40,563 nt of DNA. Source: JBCCWF01 sp038520475 (lineage in GTDB: Bacteria > Cyanobacteriota > Cyanobacteriia > CAKZMO01). Positions 1-8,087 of the stretch are shown here, one piece after another. Position numbers and translations under genes: made by a program. The DNA is taken from the NCBI GenBank assembly GCA_038520475.1, contig JBCBLF010000013.1:1-40563 (forward strand), read 5' to 3'. The notes below the pieces were generated by a model, which was not told where the DNA came from, did not search any database, and was given only the letters and a program-made list of their open reading frames with translations. Within the stretch, counting starts at the first letter, position 1. Each line of letters starts with the position of its first letter.

Positions 1-123
1 CGATCGCAACTGAAAGAAATTGCTGAAACAAAGCTCCCAGACCTGAATGCAAATGATGTAGAAGCTGCGATGCGGATTGTTGAAGGAACCGCTCGAAACA
101 TGGGTGTGACAATTTCCGACTGA
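1..123 (+). CDS. rplK: 50S ribosomal protein L11, C-terminal fragment
   Basis: Frame 1 from the window edge encodes about 40 residues ending in TGA at 121-123. The reading (RSQLKEIAETKLPDLNA, then NDVEAAMRIVEGTARNMG) is the rRNA-binding C-terminal domain of L11, which binds the GTPase-associated region of 23S rRNA at the base of the L7/L12 stalk. The 5' part lies outside the window. rplA follows after 126 bases, as in the usual rplK-rplA-rplJ-rplL order. Identity is certain from sequence and context; only the C-terminus can be assessed. Confidence 0.95.
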   Translation, partial: RSQLKEIAETKLPDLNANDVEAAMRIVEGTARNMGVTISD

Positions 124-249
124 TGCATCTGTTGAAATCAGGTTTTGCTTGACTGAGCTATTTAAGCTTTGTATGATTAAAGACCTGTTTGTTTTAATTC
201 ATGTAATGGGGGAGAGGCGATCGCTTCGTTATGACCCCAGGAGGATCAT

Positions 250-969
250 ATGGTGAAAAAGCTATCTCGCCGACTTCAAGCTCTTGTGGGCAAGGTCGAA
301 GATAGGCAATATGAGCCTTCAGATGCGTTAGCTCTTCTGAAGGAAACTGCAACAGCAAAGTTTGCTGAATCTGCGGAAGCTCATATCCGTTTAGGCATTG
401 ACCCAAAATACACTGATCAGCAACTTCGAACGACTGTTGCCCTGCCGAAGGGAACAGGTGTTGATGTTCGGGTTGCCGTGATTGCACGGGGTGAAAAGGT
501 CGGTGAAGCCAATGAGGCTGGAGCTGATCTCGTTGGTTCTGAAGAACTCATTGCTCAGATTCAAAAAGAGCAGATGTTGGACTTTGATGTCCTCATTGCA
601 ACTCCTGATGTGATGCCTCAGGTTGCAAAGCTAGGAAGATTGTTAGGTCCGCGCGGTTTGATGCCTTCTCCAAAAGGCGGAACAGTTACATTTGATTTGG
701 CTCAAGCAATTTCTGATTTTAAAGCAGGAAAACTTGAGTTTCGAGCTGACAAAACTGGAATTGTTCATGTGATGTTCGGCAAAGCATCCTTTTCGGTGGA
801 TGACTTGCTAATCAACCTAAAGGCACTTCAGGAATGTATCGATCGCAATCGTCCGTCTGGAGCAAAGGGCCGCTATTGGCGGAGTGTCTATGTATCGGCT
901 ACGATGGGGCCCTCTATTCAGGTCGATGTTAGTGCTTTGCGAGATTTGAAGCTTGCTGAAGCTGCGTAA
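250..969 (+). CDS. rplA: 50S ribosomal protein L1
   Basis: A 239-residue protein of typical L1 length that binds 23S rRNA helix 76-78 in the L1 stalk and helps release E-site tRNA; in many bacteria it also represses its own mRNA. The conserved core GRLLGPRGLMPSPKGGT lies near residues 126-142, and the N-terminal SRRLQAL and C-terminal SATMGPSIQVDVSAL blocks are standard. The ATG at 250 follows a good ribosome-binding site (CAGGAGGA, about 238-245). It is separated from rplJ by 372 bases that carry a regulatory leader. Confidence 0.97.
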   Translation: MVKKLSRRLQALVGKVEDRQYEPSDALALLKETATAKFAESAEAHIRLGIDPKYTDQQLRTTVALPKGTGVDVRVAVIARGEKVGEANEAGADLVGSEELIAQIQKEQMLDFDVLIATPDVMPQVAKLGRLLGPRGLMPSPKGGTVTFDLAQAISDFKAGKLEFRADKTGIVHVMFGKASFSVDDLLINLKALQECIDRNRPSGAKGRYWRSVYVSATMGPSIQVDVSALRDLKLAEAA

Positions 970-1074
970 GATTTAGACACCACATCGTTGATTTTTCTGA
1001 TTAAGAGAGTGGATTGACTGATTCAACTATTGGAGGCATAAACGCTTAGACATTTCAAATCGTATTAGTCCCAA

Positions 1075-1125
1075 ATCAGCCAGAGACCGCAGGGGCGATC
1101 GCCTAATCATCCTGCCGAGGCTATT
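1075..1125 (+). promoter_or_regulatory. L10 leader (r-protein autoregulatory RNA element)
   Basis: The stretch reads AGAGACCGCAGG, a HIP1-containing mini-helix, TAAT, then CCTGCCGAGG. This matches the conserved core of the bacterial L10 leader, where an AGAC...GCAGG strand and a CCTGCCGAGG strand form the kink-turn-like receptor for L10(L12)4. GCAGG (1089-1093) pairs with CCTGC (1111-1115), and GGCGATCGCC (1094-1103) is self-complementary. The location upstream of rplJ fits autoregulation of rplJL. Family membership is read from the motif, not from a covariance search. Confidence 0.8.
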
Positions 1126-1211
1126 GACATTTTTCTAACATTCAAGCTGAGCGGCCTTAATAAGGCTTCGTTTCACTCGTGCTTTAGAATTATGAGTCAA
1201 GCTGCCTCTTC

Positions 1212-1240
1212 AAGCCTCTGGTCAACTCCAGAGGCTTTTG
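1212..1240 (+). terminator. hairpin terminator/attenuator in the rplJ leader
   Basis: A perfect 10-bp stem AAGCCTCTGG (1212-1221) / CCAGAGGCTT (1228-1237) with a 6-nt loop runs into a TTTT tract and TTTTGT. It lies between the L10 leader and rplJ, so it may act as a conditional attenuator or partial terminator, cutting rplJL transcription relative to rplKA or responding to leader binding. No explicit antiterminator could be assigned by eye. Confidence 0.7.
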
Positions 1241-1341
1241 TATTTGATATCTCTGCTTAGATTGATAGCTATCCACTCATTTTTCAAAGTTTGTTGCTGT
1301 AGTAAGGCTGAAACCCCAGCATTAAGGAGGTGAATTAGAAC

Positions 1342-1905
1342 ATGGGGAGAACGCTAGAGGATAAAAAAGCCATTGTGGCTGAGTTGAAAGATCTGCTTGA
1401 TGATTCACAACTGGCGCTTGTCATTGACTATCAGGGTCTCTCAGTTGCTGAGATTACTGAACTGCGAAACCGTCTTCGTGAATCAGGTGCCCAATGTAAG
1501 GTCACAAAGAACACGCTGATGCGTCTTGCCGTTGATGGCAACGATATGTGGCAGCCCATGACAGAGTTTCTCAAAGGAACATCTGCTTTTCTCTTACTTA
1601 AAGATGATCTGGGCAAAGGCATCAAGGCCTATCAATCTTTCCAAAAAGATACGAAGAAGACTGAGCTACGCGGCGGTGTGATGGAAGGTCGTGCTCTAAA
1701 TGAGGACGATATCAAAGCCATTACCGAATTGCCCACGAAGGAAGAGCTTATTGCTCGTATCGCTGGCGCAATCAACGCGATTCCAACCAAATTGGCCGTC
1801 GGAACCAAGGCTGTGCCGACCAAGCTCGCAGTTGGTATCAAGGAAGTTCCATCCTCTCTGGTTCGCGCTATCCAAGCGGTATCGCAAAAAGAAGAGAATG
1901 GTTAA
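1342..1905 (+). CDS. rplJ: 50S ribosomal protein L10 with repeated C-terminal tail
   Basis: A 187-residue L10, the stalk-base protein that anchors L7/L12 dimers through its C-terminal helix 8. The N-terminal rRNA-binding domain is standard (VVIDYQGLSV-like block LALVIDYQGLSVAEITELR near 24-42). The ATG at 1342 follows AAGGAGGTGA (1324-1333), a near-ideal Shine-Dalgarno. The tail from residue 136 reads as four 11-residue units: LIARIAGAINA, IPTKLAVGTKA, VPTKLAVGIKE and VPSSLVRAIQA. Units two and three are nearly identical, which suggests tandem duplication. In other L10s each roughly 10-residue segment of helix 8 binds one L7/L12 dimer, so the tail bears on stalk stoichiometry. Confidence 0.96.
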   Translation: MGRTLEDKKAIVAELKDLLDDSQLALVIDYQGLSVAEITELRNRLRESGAQCKVTKNTLMRLAVDGNDMWQPMTEFLKGTSAFLLLKDDLGKGIKAYQSFQKDTKKTELRGGVMEGRALNEDDIKAITELPTKEELIARIAGAINAIPTKLAVGTKAVPTKLAVGIKEVPSSLVRAIQAVSQKEENG

Positions 1906-1999
1906 TTTTTCTGAGTTTGTTGTGGCTTGCTAATTTTGGATTAGCACCAGCCGATGATGTCCACTTATACCCTATCGATTCACATAACTGGAGAAGTCC

Positions 2000-2407
2000 A
2001 TGTCTGCAAAAACTGATGAAATTCTCGAACAGCTAAAGTCATTGAGCCTTTTAGAAGCGTCTGAGCTTGTCAAGCAAATTGAAGAAGCTTTTGGCGTTGA
2101 TGCATCTGCTTCTGCTGGTGGTGGCATGATGATGATGGCAGCTCCGGGTGCAGCAGCTCCGGGTGCAGCAGCGGCAGAGCCTGAAGAAGAAAAGACTGAA
2201 TTTGACGTTGTCCTCGAAGAAGTTCCTGCTGACAAGAAAATCAAGGTTCTTAAGGTCGTACGTGCGCTCACTGGCCTTGGCTTGAAAGAAGCGAAGGATA
2301 TCGTTGAGTCTGCTCCAAAGACCATCAAGGAAGGAGCTAACAAAGAGGATGCAGAGGCAGCTAAAAAGCAACTCGAAGACGAAGGTGCAAAAGTATCGAT
2401 TAAGTAA
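2000..2407 (+). CDS. rplL: 50S ribosomal protein L7/L12
   Basis: A 135-residue stalk protein that recruits and activates translational GTPases. The N-terminal dimerisation domain (LEQLKSLSLLEASELVKQIEE) binds L10. A flexible hinge rich in Met, Ala, Gly and Pro follows (GGGMMMMAAPGAAAPGAAAAEP, here about residues 41-62). The C-terminal factor-binding domain then carries KIKVLKVVRALTGLGLKEAKDIVES. The ATG at 2000 follows TGGAGAAG (1989-1996). It sits 95 bases after rplJ and is followed by a strong terminator, so rplJL ends here. Confidence 0.97.
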   Translation: MSAKTDEILEQLKSLSLLEASELVKQIEEAFGVDASASAGGGMMMMAAPGAAAPGAAAAEPEEEKTEFDVVLEEVPADKKIKVLKVVRALTGLGLKEAKDIVESAPKTIKEGANKEDAEAAKKQLEDEGAKVSIK

Positions 2408-2469
2408 TCGATTTCTAAATCGGGCGATCGCACCTGACGATTGCTTTAAACTGTCAACTTAAAATTCTC

Positions 2470-2505
2470 GAGAGGGGTGTGTTAATCGTACTCCTCTCTT
2501 TTTTT
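2470..2505 (+). terminator. Rho-independent terminator after rplL
   Basis: GAGAGG (2470-2475) pairs with CCTCTC (2493-2498), extendable through G-U pairs, and is followed directly by seven T (2499-2505). It lies about 60 bases past the rplL stop and closes the ribosomal operon. Confidence 0.85.
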
Positions 2506-2539
2506 GTCTTGCTCATTGATCACGACTTTTCAACTTTAG

Positions 2540-2588
2540 GAAGCAAGGGGTTTTGGGATGCGTTGCGCACTCCAAAACCCCTTGCTTC
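2540..2588. repeat. long hairpin, 17-bp perfect stem
   Basis: GAAGCAAGGGGTTTTGG (2540-2556) is exactly complementary to 2572-2588. The inner bases add TGCG/CGCA pairing (2559-2562 with 2566-2569). It follows the rplL terminator and lacks a T-tract on the plus strand, so it is not a simple terminator. It belongs to the set of long intergenic hairpins in this window. Confidence 0.85.
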
Positions 2589-2898
2589 GCTATGGACTTA
2601 AGAGAATTGTCAAGTTGTGAATTTTTGATGGCCTGACACTATTTCCCTATCGTGCCGACATTCGCGCTTCACCTTTGGGAATATTAGGTCTGATATCGAA
2701 TCCATACACAACACAGTCATTTATTTTTTAATGGAATCCATATAGTGCACGAGTTCCATAAAACAAATGTTTGGCCTCCAAGATCGGATTTGATCTGACC
2801 CTTACATTGCATCGTCTCAGGAACACATATTCAAGCCAACTGGGTCTTAGCGATTGGGCAGGACTATTGTTACTAGTCAACGGGGGAGGTTGTCAGCG
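2589..2898. other. non-coding gap upstream of the glycosyltransferase
   Basis: About 310 bases with no convincing reading frame. The only recognisable signal is the ribosome-binding site GGGGGAGG at 2882-2889 serving the next gene. A promoter is expected here because a terminator precedes the gap, but no box could be assigned confidently. Confidence 0.5.
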
Positions 2899-4062
2899 TT
2901 GAAGATTTCTTTAATCGTCAGCGATTTATCTTCTCGGGGTGCAGGACGATGGGGCGGAGCAGTCCGGCCATTTTTGCTGACTCAAGCCCTCCAGCAACTC
3001 GGCCACACCGTTGACGTGCTTGGTTTCGACGAGACAATATCGTCAACCTTTTCGATTCCCCACGCGAAAACCCACGCCATCTTGAGTCGAACCTATCCAG
3101 GCTTTCTCTCATCGGCTTATCAACTGCTACGTCAGCTAGATGGGGATGTGATTTATGCCTATAAGTTGAAACCGAGTAGCTTTGGTTTGGGATTATTGCA
3201 TCACCTGGCAACTCGTAAACCATTGTTCCTTGATATCGACGATTGGGAATTAAGTTGGCATGGGGGCGATCGCCTTGACTATCGCCCTTCTGTAAAACAA
3301 TTGGCCCGTGACATCTTTCGACCCAACGGAGCTCTGCGAGATCCTGACCACCCAATGTATCTCAAGTGGCTTGAGAGTTTGACGAATAGAGCAAGTCACA
3401 TCACCACACATACTGAGTTTCTTCACAACCGATTTGGAGGCGTTTACGTTCCAAATGGGAAAGACGTTTCTCTCTTCAATCCTGATCGATATGACGCTGA
3501 AAAAAGTCGTGAAAAATTAGGTTTATCCAACTATCGAATCCTGATGTTTCCAGGTGCGCCTCGTCCATATAAGGGATTGGAGGATATTCTAGCGGCCCTT
3601 GAAGAATTAAACGACACCAATCTTCGTCTCGTTATTGTAGGAGGCAGCCCCTATGACAACTATGATCAACAGCTTATGAATCAATGGGGACGATGGATGA
3701 TTCAACTACCAAAGTTTGCACACCACCAAATGCCAGAAGTAGTTAGTGCAGCCCATGTCATTGTTGTGCCACAGCGAGATTTACCTGCGGCTAAAGCCCA
3801 GTTTCCTCTCAAACTCACCGATGGAATGGCGATGGCCAAACCGATCCTTGCAACATCAGTCGGAGACATTCCGACCATTCTAGGAGCAACCGGCTATCTC
3901 GTTTCACCGGGCCAAGCGCATCAAATGGCAGAAATGATTCAACACATTTTTGAAAATTTCGATCAAGCTCGACATCGGGGAACATTAGCACGACAACGAT
4001 GTGTTGAACAGTACAGCATCTCCTCAATGGCGATGACGCTCAAGCCTCTTTTGGCCATGTAA
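2899..4062 (+). CDS. glycosyltransferase, GT4-like
   Basis: A probable GT-B glycosyltransferase transferring a sugar from a nucleotide donor, perhaps to a surface polysaccharide or lipid. The N-terminus (MKISLIVSDLSSRGAGRWGG) is a Rossmann strand and glycine loop. The second half has VIVVPQRDLPAAKAQFPLKLTDGMAMAKPILATSVGD, the family 4 type donor-site region containing the conserved acidic/Lys-rich helix. I place the start at TTG 2899, nine bases after GGGGGAGG (2882-2889). An in-frame ATG at 2854 lacks such a site and would add an uncharacteristic 15-residue leader. The gene precedes an ABC exporter by 157 bases, hinting at joint glycoconjugate synthesis and export. The acceptor is unknown. 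Confidence 0.85.
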   Translation: MKISLIVSDLSSRGAGRWGGAVRPFLLTQALQQLGHTVDVLGFDETISSTFSIPHAKTHAILSRTYPGFLSSAYQLLRQLDGDVIYAYKLKPSSFGLGLLHHLATRKPLFLDIDDWELSWHGGDRLDYRPSVKQLARDIFRPNGALRDPDHPMYLKWLESLTNRASHITTHTEFLHNRFGGVYVPNGKDVSLFNPDRYDAEKSREKLGLSNYRILMFPGAPRPYKGLEDILAALEELNDTNLRLVIVGGSPYDNYDQQLMNQWGRWMIQLPKFAHHQMPEVVSAAHVIVVPQRDLPAAKAQFPLKLTDGMAMAKPILATSVGDIPTILGATGYLVSPGQAHQMAEMIQHIFENFDQARHRGTLARQRCVEQYSISSMAMTLKPLLAM

Positions 4063-4219
4063 TCCCTGTCTATCAGCAACAACCGATGGTGTATCTTCAA
4101 GCAACGCTCTATTCCTCTCTAGGTCACCCTTTACGATTTGATCAGTTTAGGAGCGATCACCTGCCCGCAGCCAGATCTCACAATTTCCATCCTTTATCCA
4201 TCTAGCCGCCAAATTATTC

Positions 4220-6247
4220 ATGCTCCGTCGCCGATTTTTTCTAAACCTAATTCAGCGTTATCCGCTGCGCTCTGCAGCGGCGGTTGCTTTGGGTTTTTCA
4301 GGCGCGCTGTTCAACGGAATCAGCACTGCTCTTATTGTTCCAATTATCTTCAGCCTGATCGGACAGGACATTGATATCAACAATGCGCCGCCGCTATTGA
4401 GGGCATTACTCGCTCCATTTAATACAGTGGGAGCACATTATCGTCTGGTGATTATGGCGATCGCCATTTTATTCGCCATTGGGTTAAAGAACCTGATGAT
4501 GTATGCCAATAGCATAGCCAATAGCGCCATCAAGCAACGATTGACTTCAAGGATGCGAGAAGAAGCGCTCCAGCTGATCCTCAACGTCGATATTGATTTC
4601 TTCTATAAGCTGAGCGTCGGTGATATTCTCAATCGCATCAACAATGAGATTGGGCGAGCTGCGAATGCACTCAATGCAGCCTTGAGAATGATGACCAATG
4701 CCGCAACCATTATTGTGTTTATTGGTTTATTAATTTCTCTATCTTGGCAACTAACGATTATTGCGTCGTTTCTCTTGCTCGTTGTTGTTTTACTGAATCA
4801 ATTCTTTATTGCTCGATCCAAACGCTTTGGGAAAAAGCTATCTGACATCTCCAGACGCTACTCAATGAGACTAACGGAGTCGTTGACTGGCATGCGACTC
4901 ATCAAAGAGGTGGCGAATGAAGCACGCGAGTATCGTATTCTGTCAGATCTCATTCATGAACGGGAACAGGCCGAACTTCAGTCTCAGGTGAATACAGCAG
5001 CGATCGCCCCCGTCAGTGAGGTTGTCGGAATGATTGCCCTAATTGGCATTGTTATCTTTGGGCGGCTATTCTTTTCCGATCAATTGACCACGGTTGCACC
5101 GATTCTGCTGACCTACTTAGTGGTTCTTCTCCGGCTATTACCCGTGCTGTCACAACTGAACGCAGCTCGTAGCTTGTTTGCCAATCTATCTGCAAGTGTC
5201 GAGGTTGCTGCAAATTTCCTCAATCCCCATGACAAACCGTTTATGAAAAACGGAGTCACCCCGTTCAGCAGCTTAAACGGCACCATTGTTTTTAATGATG
5301 TTTCATTCACCTATCCAGGGAGCAATCAACCTTCCCTACAAAACATTTCACTCACCATTTCGAAAGGCAGCACGCTTGCACTCGTCGGCTCATCGGGTGC
5401 GGGGAAATCAACCCTGGCTGACTTACTCCCTCGTTTCTATGATCCAACCAGCGGCTGCATCACAATTGATGGACAAGATTTAAAGCAATTCGATGTGACT
5501 TCTTTGCGTCGTGCAATTGGCATTGTCAGCCAAGAATCATTTCTGTTTAACGATTCGATTCGTAACAATATCGCCTATGCTCGGCCTGACGCCACTGATG
5601 AAGAGATTATGGATGCTCTAACCCGAGCCAATGCCTACGATTTTGTCTCAAAGTTACCCAAAAAGCTGGAGACCCACGTAGGCGATCGCGGGGTGATGTT
5701 GTCAGGCGGTCAGCGTCAGAGACTCTCAATTGCTCGTGCACTCCTTAAGGACGCTGAAATTTTGGTATTGGATGAAGCAACAAGCGCATTGGACACGGTC
5801 TCAGAGCGATTGGTACAAGAAGCCATTGATGATTTAAGTCGTGAACGAACCAGTATTGTGATTGCCCATCGTCTCTCAACCATTCAAAATGCTGACCAAA
5901 TCGCTGTTCTCGACAAAGGTCAGATTGTGGAGATTGGCACCCATCAGGAGCTCGTCGACCAGGGTAACTACTATGCTCAACTCTGTGCCATGCAATTTAC
6001 CGATAACAAAGCACCATCTGCCTCAAATGCCACAGGCGATCGCAGTTGGCTATCACTCCGCAATACCTCTCACATCATGCGCGATCGCTTGAATTCAATG
6101 CTCGGCGCATTAAGCTTGGTTGCCGATGATGCTGAAGAATCCATGGAAGAAAGACATGCGCTGCTGACCGAAGCCTACAATTCAGCCATATCTGTCTTTA
6201 AGTCTCTTGAAGATCTTGAACATCAAATTGCTCAGAAGGACCATTAA
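4220..6247 (+). CDS. ABC exporter (MsbA/HepA-like) with C-terminal histidine-kinase-like tail
   Basis: A 675-residue half-transporter. Membrane segments lie within residues 1-320. The nucleotide-binding domain follows, with Walker A GSSGAGKST near 390-398, signature LSGGQ near 494-498, Walker B ILVLDEA near 513-519 and an H-loop in IVIAHRLS. Such proteins flip lipids or glycolipids; cyanobacterial relatives include HepA of heterocyst envelopes. The last 80 or so residues do not belong to the ABC core. HIMRDRLNSMLGALSLVADD, then an acidic helix and SLEDLE, resemble the dimerisation/phosphoacceptor helices of histidine kinases. ATG 4220 has no evident Shine-Dalgarno, but no better start exists. 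The 3' end overlaps the convergent dus gene by four bases. Confidence 0.88.
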   Translation: MLRRRFFLNLIQRYPLRSAAAVALGFSGALFNGISTALIVPIIFSLIGQDIDINNAPPLLRALLAPFNTVGAHYRLVIMAIAILFAIGLKNLMMYANSIANSAIKQRLTSRMREEALQLILNVDIDFFYKLSVGDILNRINNEIGRAANALNAALRMMTNAATIIVFIGLLISLSWQLTIIASFLLLVVVLLNQFFIARSKRFGKKLSDISRRYSMRLTESLTGMRLIKEVANEAREYRILSDLIHEREQAELQSQVNTAAIAPVSEVVGMIALIGIVIFGRLFFSDQLTTVAPILLTYLVVLLRLLPVLSQLNAARSLFANLSASVEVAANFLNPHDKPFMKNGVTPFSSLNGTIVFNDVSFTYPGSNQPSLQNISLTISKGSTLALVGSSGAGKSTLADLLPRFYDPTSGCITIDGQDLKQFDVTSLRRAIGIVSQESFLFNDSIRNNIAYARPDATDEEIMDALTRANAYDFVSKLPKKLETHVGDRGVMLSGGQRQRLSIARALLKDAEILVLDEATSALDTVSERLVQEAIDDLSRERTSIVIAHRLSTIQNADQIAVLDKGQIVEIGTHQELVDQGNYYAQLCAMQFTDNKAPSASNATGDRSWLSLRNTSHIMRDRLNSMLGALSLVADDAEESMEERHALLTEAYNSAISVFKSLEDLEHQIAQKDH

Positions 6248-7251
6248 TCTTGGTCGTGTATGGCTCGATCGATCAATTGACAGCCTTCATCAACTGATTC
6301 AATTCGACAAAGCGCATCTCGTAACTCCGCAGCTCTGGGAAATTCTTTGGCATACCAAGCCATATGTTTTCTGGCCTGTCGAATACCGCGATCGCCCTTA
6401 TATTCGTACAACATCCTGAGGTGTTCTTTTGCACACTGTAACCGCTGAATGGTTGTTGGCGTTGGACGACGCTGTCCGGTTTTAAGAAAATAATCAATTT
6501 CTCCGACTAAGAACGGATATCCTAGCGTCCCTCTTGAACACATCACTCCGTCAGCCCCAGTCTCGATCAAACACTGTATGGCTGCATCAACCGAGAAAAT
6601 ATCTCCATTCGCAATGACTGGAATCGAGAGATTTTCTTTCACTCGTTTGATCCACTCCCACGAGGCTTTTCCGTTATACCCCTGTGAACGCGTGCGCCCG
6701 TGCAGCGTCAACAGTTGCGCTCCAGATTCTTGCATCCGACGCCCAAATGCAACCGCATTAATCTCGTCATCACTCCAGCCGATACGCGTCTTTACGGTCA
6801 CTGGCACATTCACAGCATTTGCAACAGCCTCAACCAGCTGTGCGGCCATCTCTGGCTTACGCAGCAGCGAAGACCCTCCTCCTTTTTTAGTAATTTTATT
6901 AACCGGACATCCCATGTTGATATCAATTGTTTCTGCACCCTGGGAAACAGCCTTTTGCGCGGCTTCAGCCATAAAGTCAGGGCGACAATCAAATAATTGA
7001 ATGCTAATCGGACGCTCCTCTGGATCAACATCCATAATTTTAGGAATGTCTCGAAGGTGATGTAGCTCACTCGCACTAACCATCTCGGTGTACATCATTG
7101 ATTCTGGAGCATATCGTCGAACCAATCGACGAAACACTAGATCAGTCACGCCAGACAACGGCGACTGCAATACACGACTGTGAACGACAACGTTCCCGAT
7201 TTGAAGAGGAGAGGAGAGGAAACGTTGAACGTTAGGCGCTAGAACTGACAC
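6244..7251 (-). CDS. dusB: tRNA-dihydrouridine synthase (DusB-like)
   Basis: A 335-residue flavoprotein reducing uridine to dihydrouridine in the tRNA D-loop, using FMN and NADPH. The TIM-barrel starts with VLQSPLSGVTDLVFRRL. The catalytic motif MGCPVNKITKKGGGSSLL contains the general-acid Cys at about residue 115, and VKTRIGW and IANGDIFS are FMN-site strands. The start is GTG at 7251 (first residues SVLAPNV); no strong ribosome-binding site is visible. It is convergent with the ABC exporter. The DusB versus DusA/C assignment rests on overall pattern only. Confidence 0.9.
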   Translation of the reverse strand: MSVLAPNVQRFLSSPLQIGNVVVHSRVLQSPLSGVTDLVFRRLVRRYAPESMMYTEMVSASELHHLRDIPKIMDVDPEERPISIQLFDCRPDFMAEAAQKAVSQGAETIDINMGCPVNKITKKGGGSSLLRKPEMAAQLVEAVANAVNVPVTVKTRIGWSDDEINAVAFGRRMQESGAQLLTLHGRTRSQGYNGKASWEWIKRVKENLSIPVIANGDIFSVDAAIQCLIETGADGVMCSRGTLGYPFLVGEIDYFLKTGQRRPTPTTIQRLQCAKEHLRMLYEYKGDRGIRQARKHMAWYAKEFPRAAELRDALCRIESVDEGCQLIDRAIHDQD

Positions 7252-7604
7252 GATTCAAAACCACAATGATTCAAAGGATCTGGCTGATTGCTTTAGAGGG
7301 TGATACAAGCTGCGATCGCCCCAAGCATAGCCGTCACCAGTTCCGTTGGGACAAGACGGCGAGCCATTTTGCTGTGAGTCTAGGAACTAGATGATACTCA
7401 GTGTCCTAGACTCAATGACGAAAGCGATATCTCTAGTTTACTTGACTCAATCAGCCTACGCTGAGTAGGCCCACAGTCTCGCATCGTTAGGATCTGCGTG
7501 GTTGTAACGTAGCCCACGATACAACGAAATCTGTGTGCCTTGGTGCTGATTGATAGCAATAACGGTCTGAAGCCAATGGTACGAGGCGATATAGCTAGAT
7601 GTGA
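7252..7604. other. non-coding gap with two small hairpins
   Basis: No credible gene. TGAGTCTAGGA (7375-7385) pairs with TCCTAGACTCA (7404-7414), an 11-bp stem. GCCTAC (7454-7459) pairs with GTAGGC (7465-7470). Neither has a T-tract. The sequence lies upstream of dusB on its strand and downstream of the next minus-strand gene, so the hairpins may be transcript ends. Confidence 0.55.
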
Positions 7605-7820
7605 TTAATCAATGACTCGAAGGCGTCCGACTCGAAGTGCTTCAGAAACCTTGTTCACAAGTTGTATAGCGTTTTGATTGTTTAGTGATGCCATCCCAAA
7701 CTGCATGAGCCGCTGTTGATCGATGCGGGTAATGCGTCGAGTTTCTAAAATATGTTGGACCGTGTCTTCTAGCGACAAAGACTCCAATAGGCTTGATTCA
7801 GAAGCGATAGATACTGTCAT
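7605..7820 (-). CDS. small cyanobacterial hypothetical protein
   Basis: A short acidic-then-basic protein. The conserved-looking part is LEDTVQHILETRRITRIDQQ, then an Asn-rich linker and VNKVSEALRVGRLRVID, a pattern I recall from uncharacterised small cyanobacterial proteins but cannot name. The open frame extends to 7889, but the internal ATG at 7820 (MTVSIASESSLLE) gives a more natural 71-residue start; the extra 23 residues look like translated upstream sequence. It is predicted to be helical, with no membrane segment or signal. Function unknown. Confidence 0.6.
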   Translation of the reverse strand: MTVSIASESSLLESLSLEDTVQHILETRRITRIDQQRLMQFGMASLNNQNAIQLVNKVSEALRVGRLRVID

Positions 7821-8087
7821 GGGGAAATGGGGGAACTCAGCACTATTAGTATGAGCGATCGCCCAATGTTTCTCGATGATAGTACGCAACAGTTACACGT
7901 GATTGTTTACTATCTACGCTGTGATCTAAGCAAATATAGTCACATGATATGCATCACATGATTGACGAAGTCATCTTTTAAGGTATACAAAGAGCCATGG
8001 GCTAGACTTGCTAGCTGTAGCTAACCTCAGCTCTATCCAAACAGATTTACTGTTCATGAGGTTAGTCGTTGTACGTATGGCGATCGC

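Noticed and set aside
1972..2433. 153-codon minus-strand frame opposite rplL
   Set aside because: It mirrors the Ala/Glu/Lys-rich codon usage of rplL; the product is low-complexity Ser/Ala with no family pattern.
2540..2588. Second Rho-independent terminator after rplL
   Set aside because: The stem is long and perfect, but no T-run follows it and a proper terminator already lies just upstream.
2918..3355. 145-codon minus-strand frame opposite the glycosyltransferase
   Set aside because: Pure antisense shadow of a clear gene; no domain visible.
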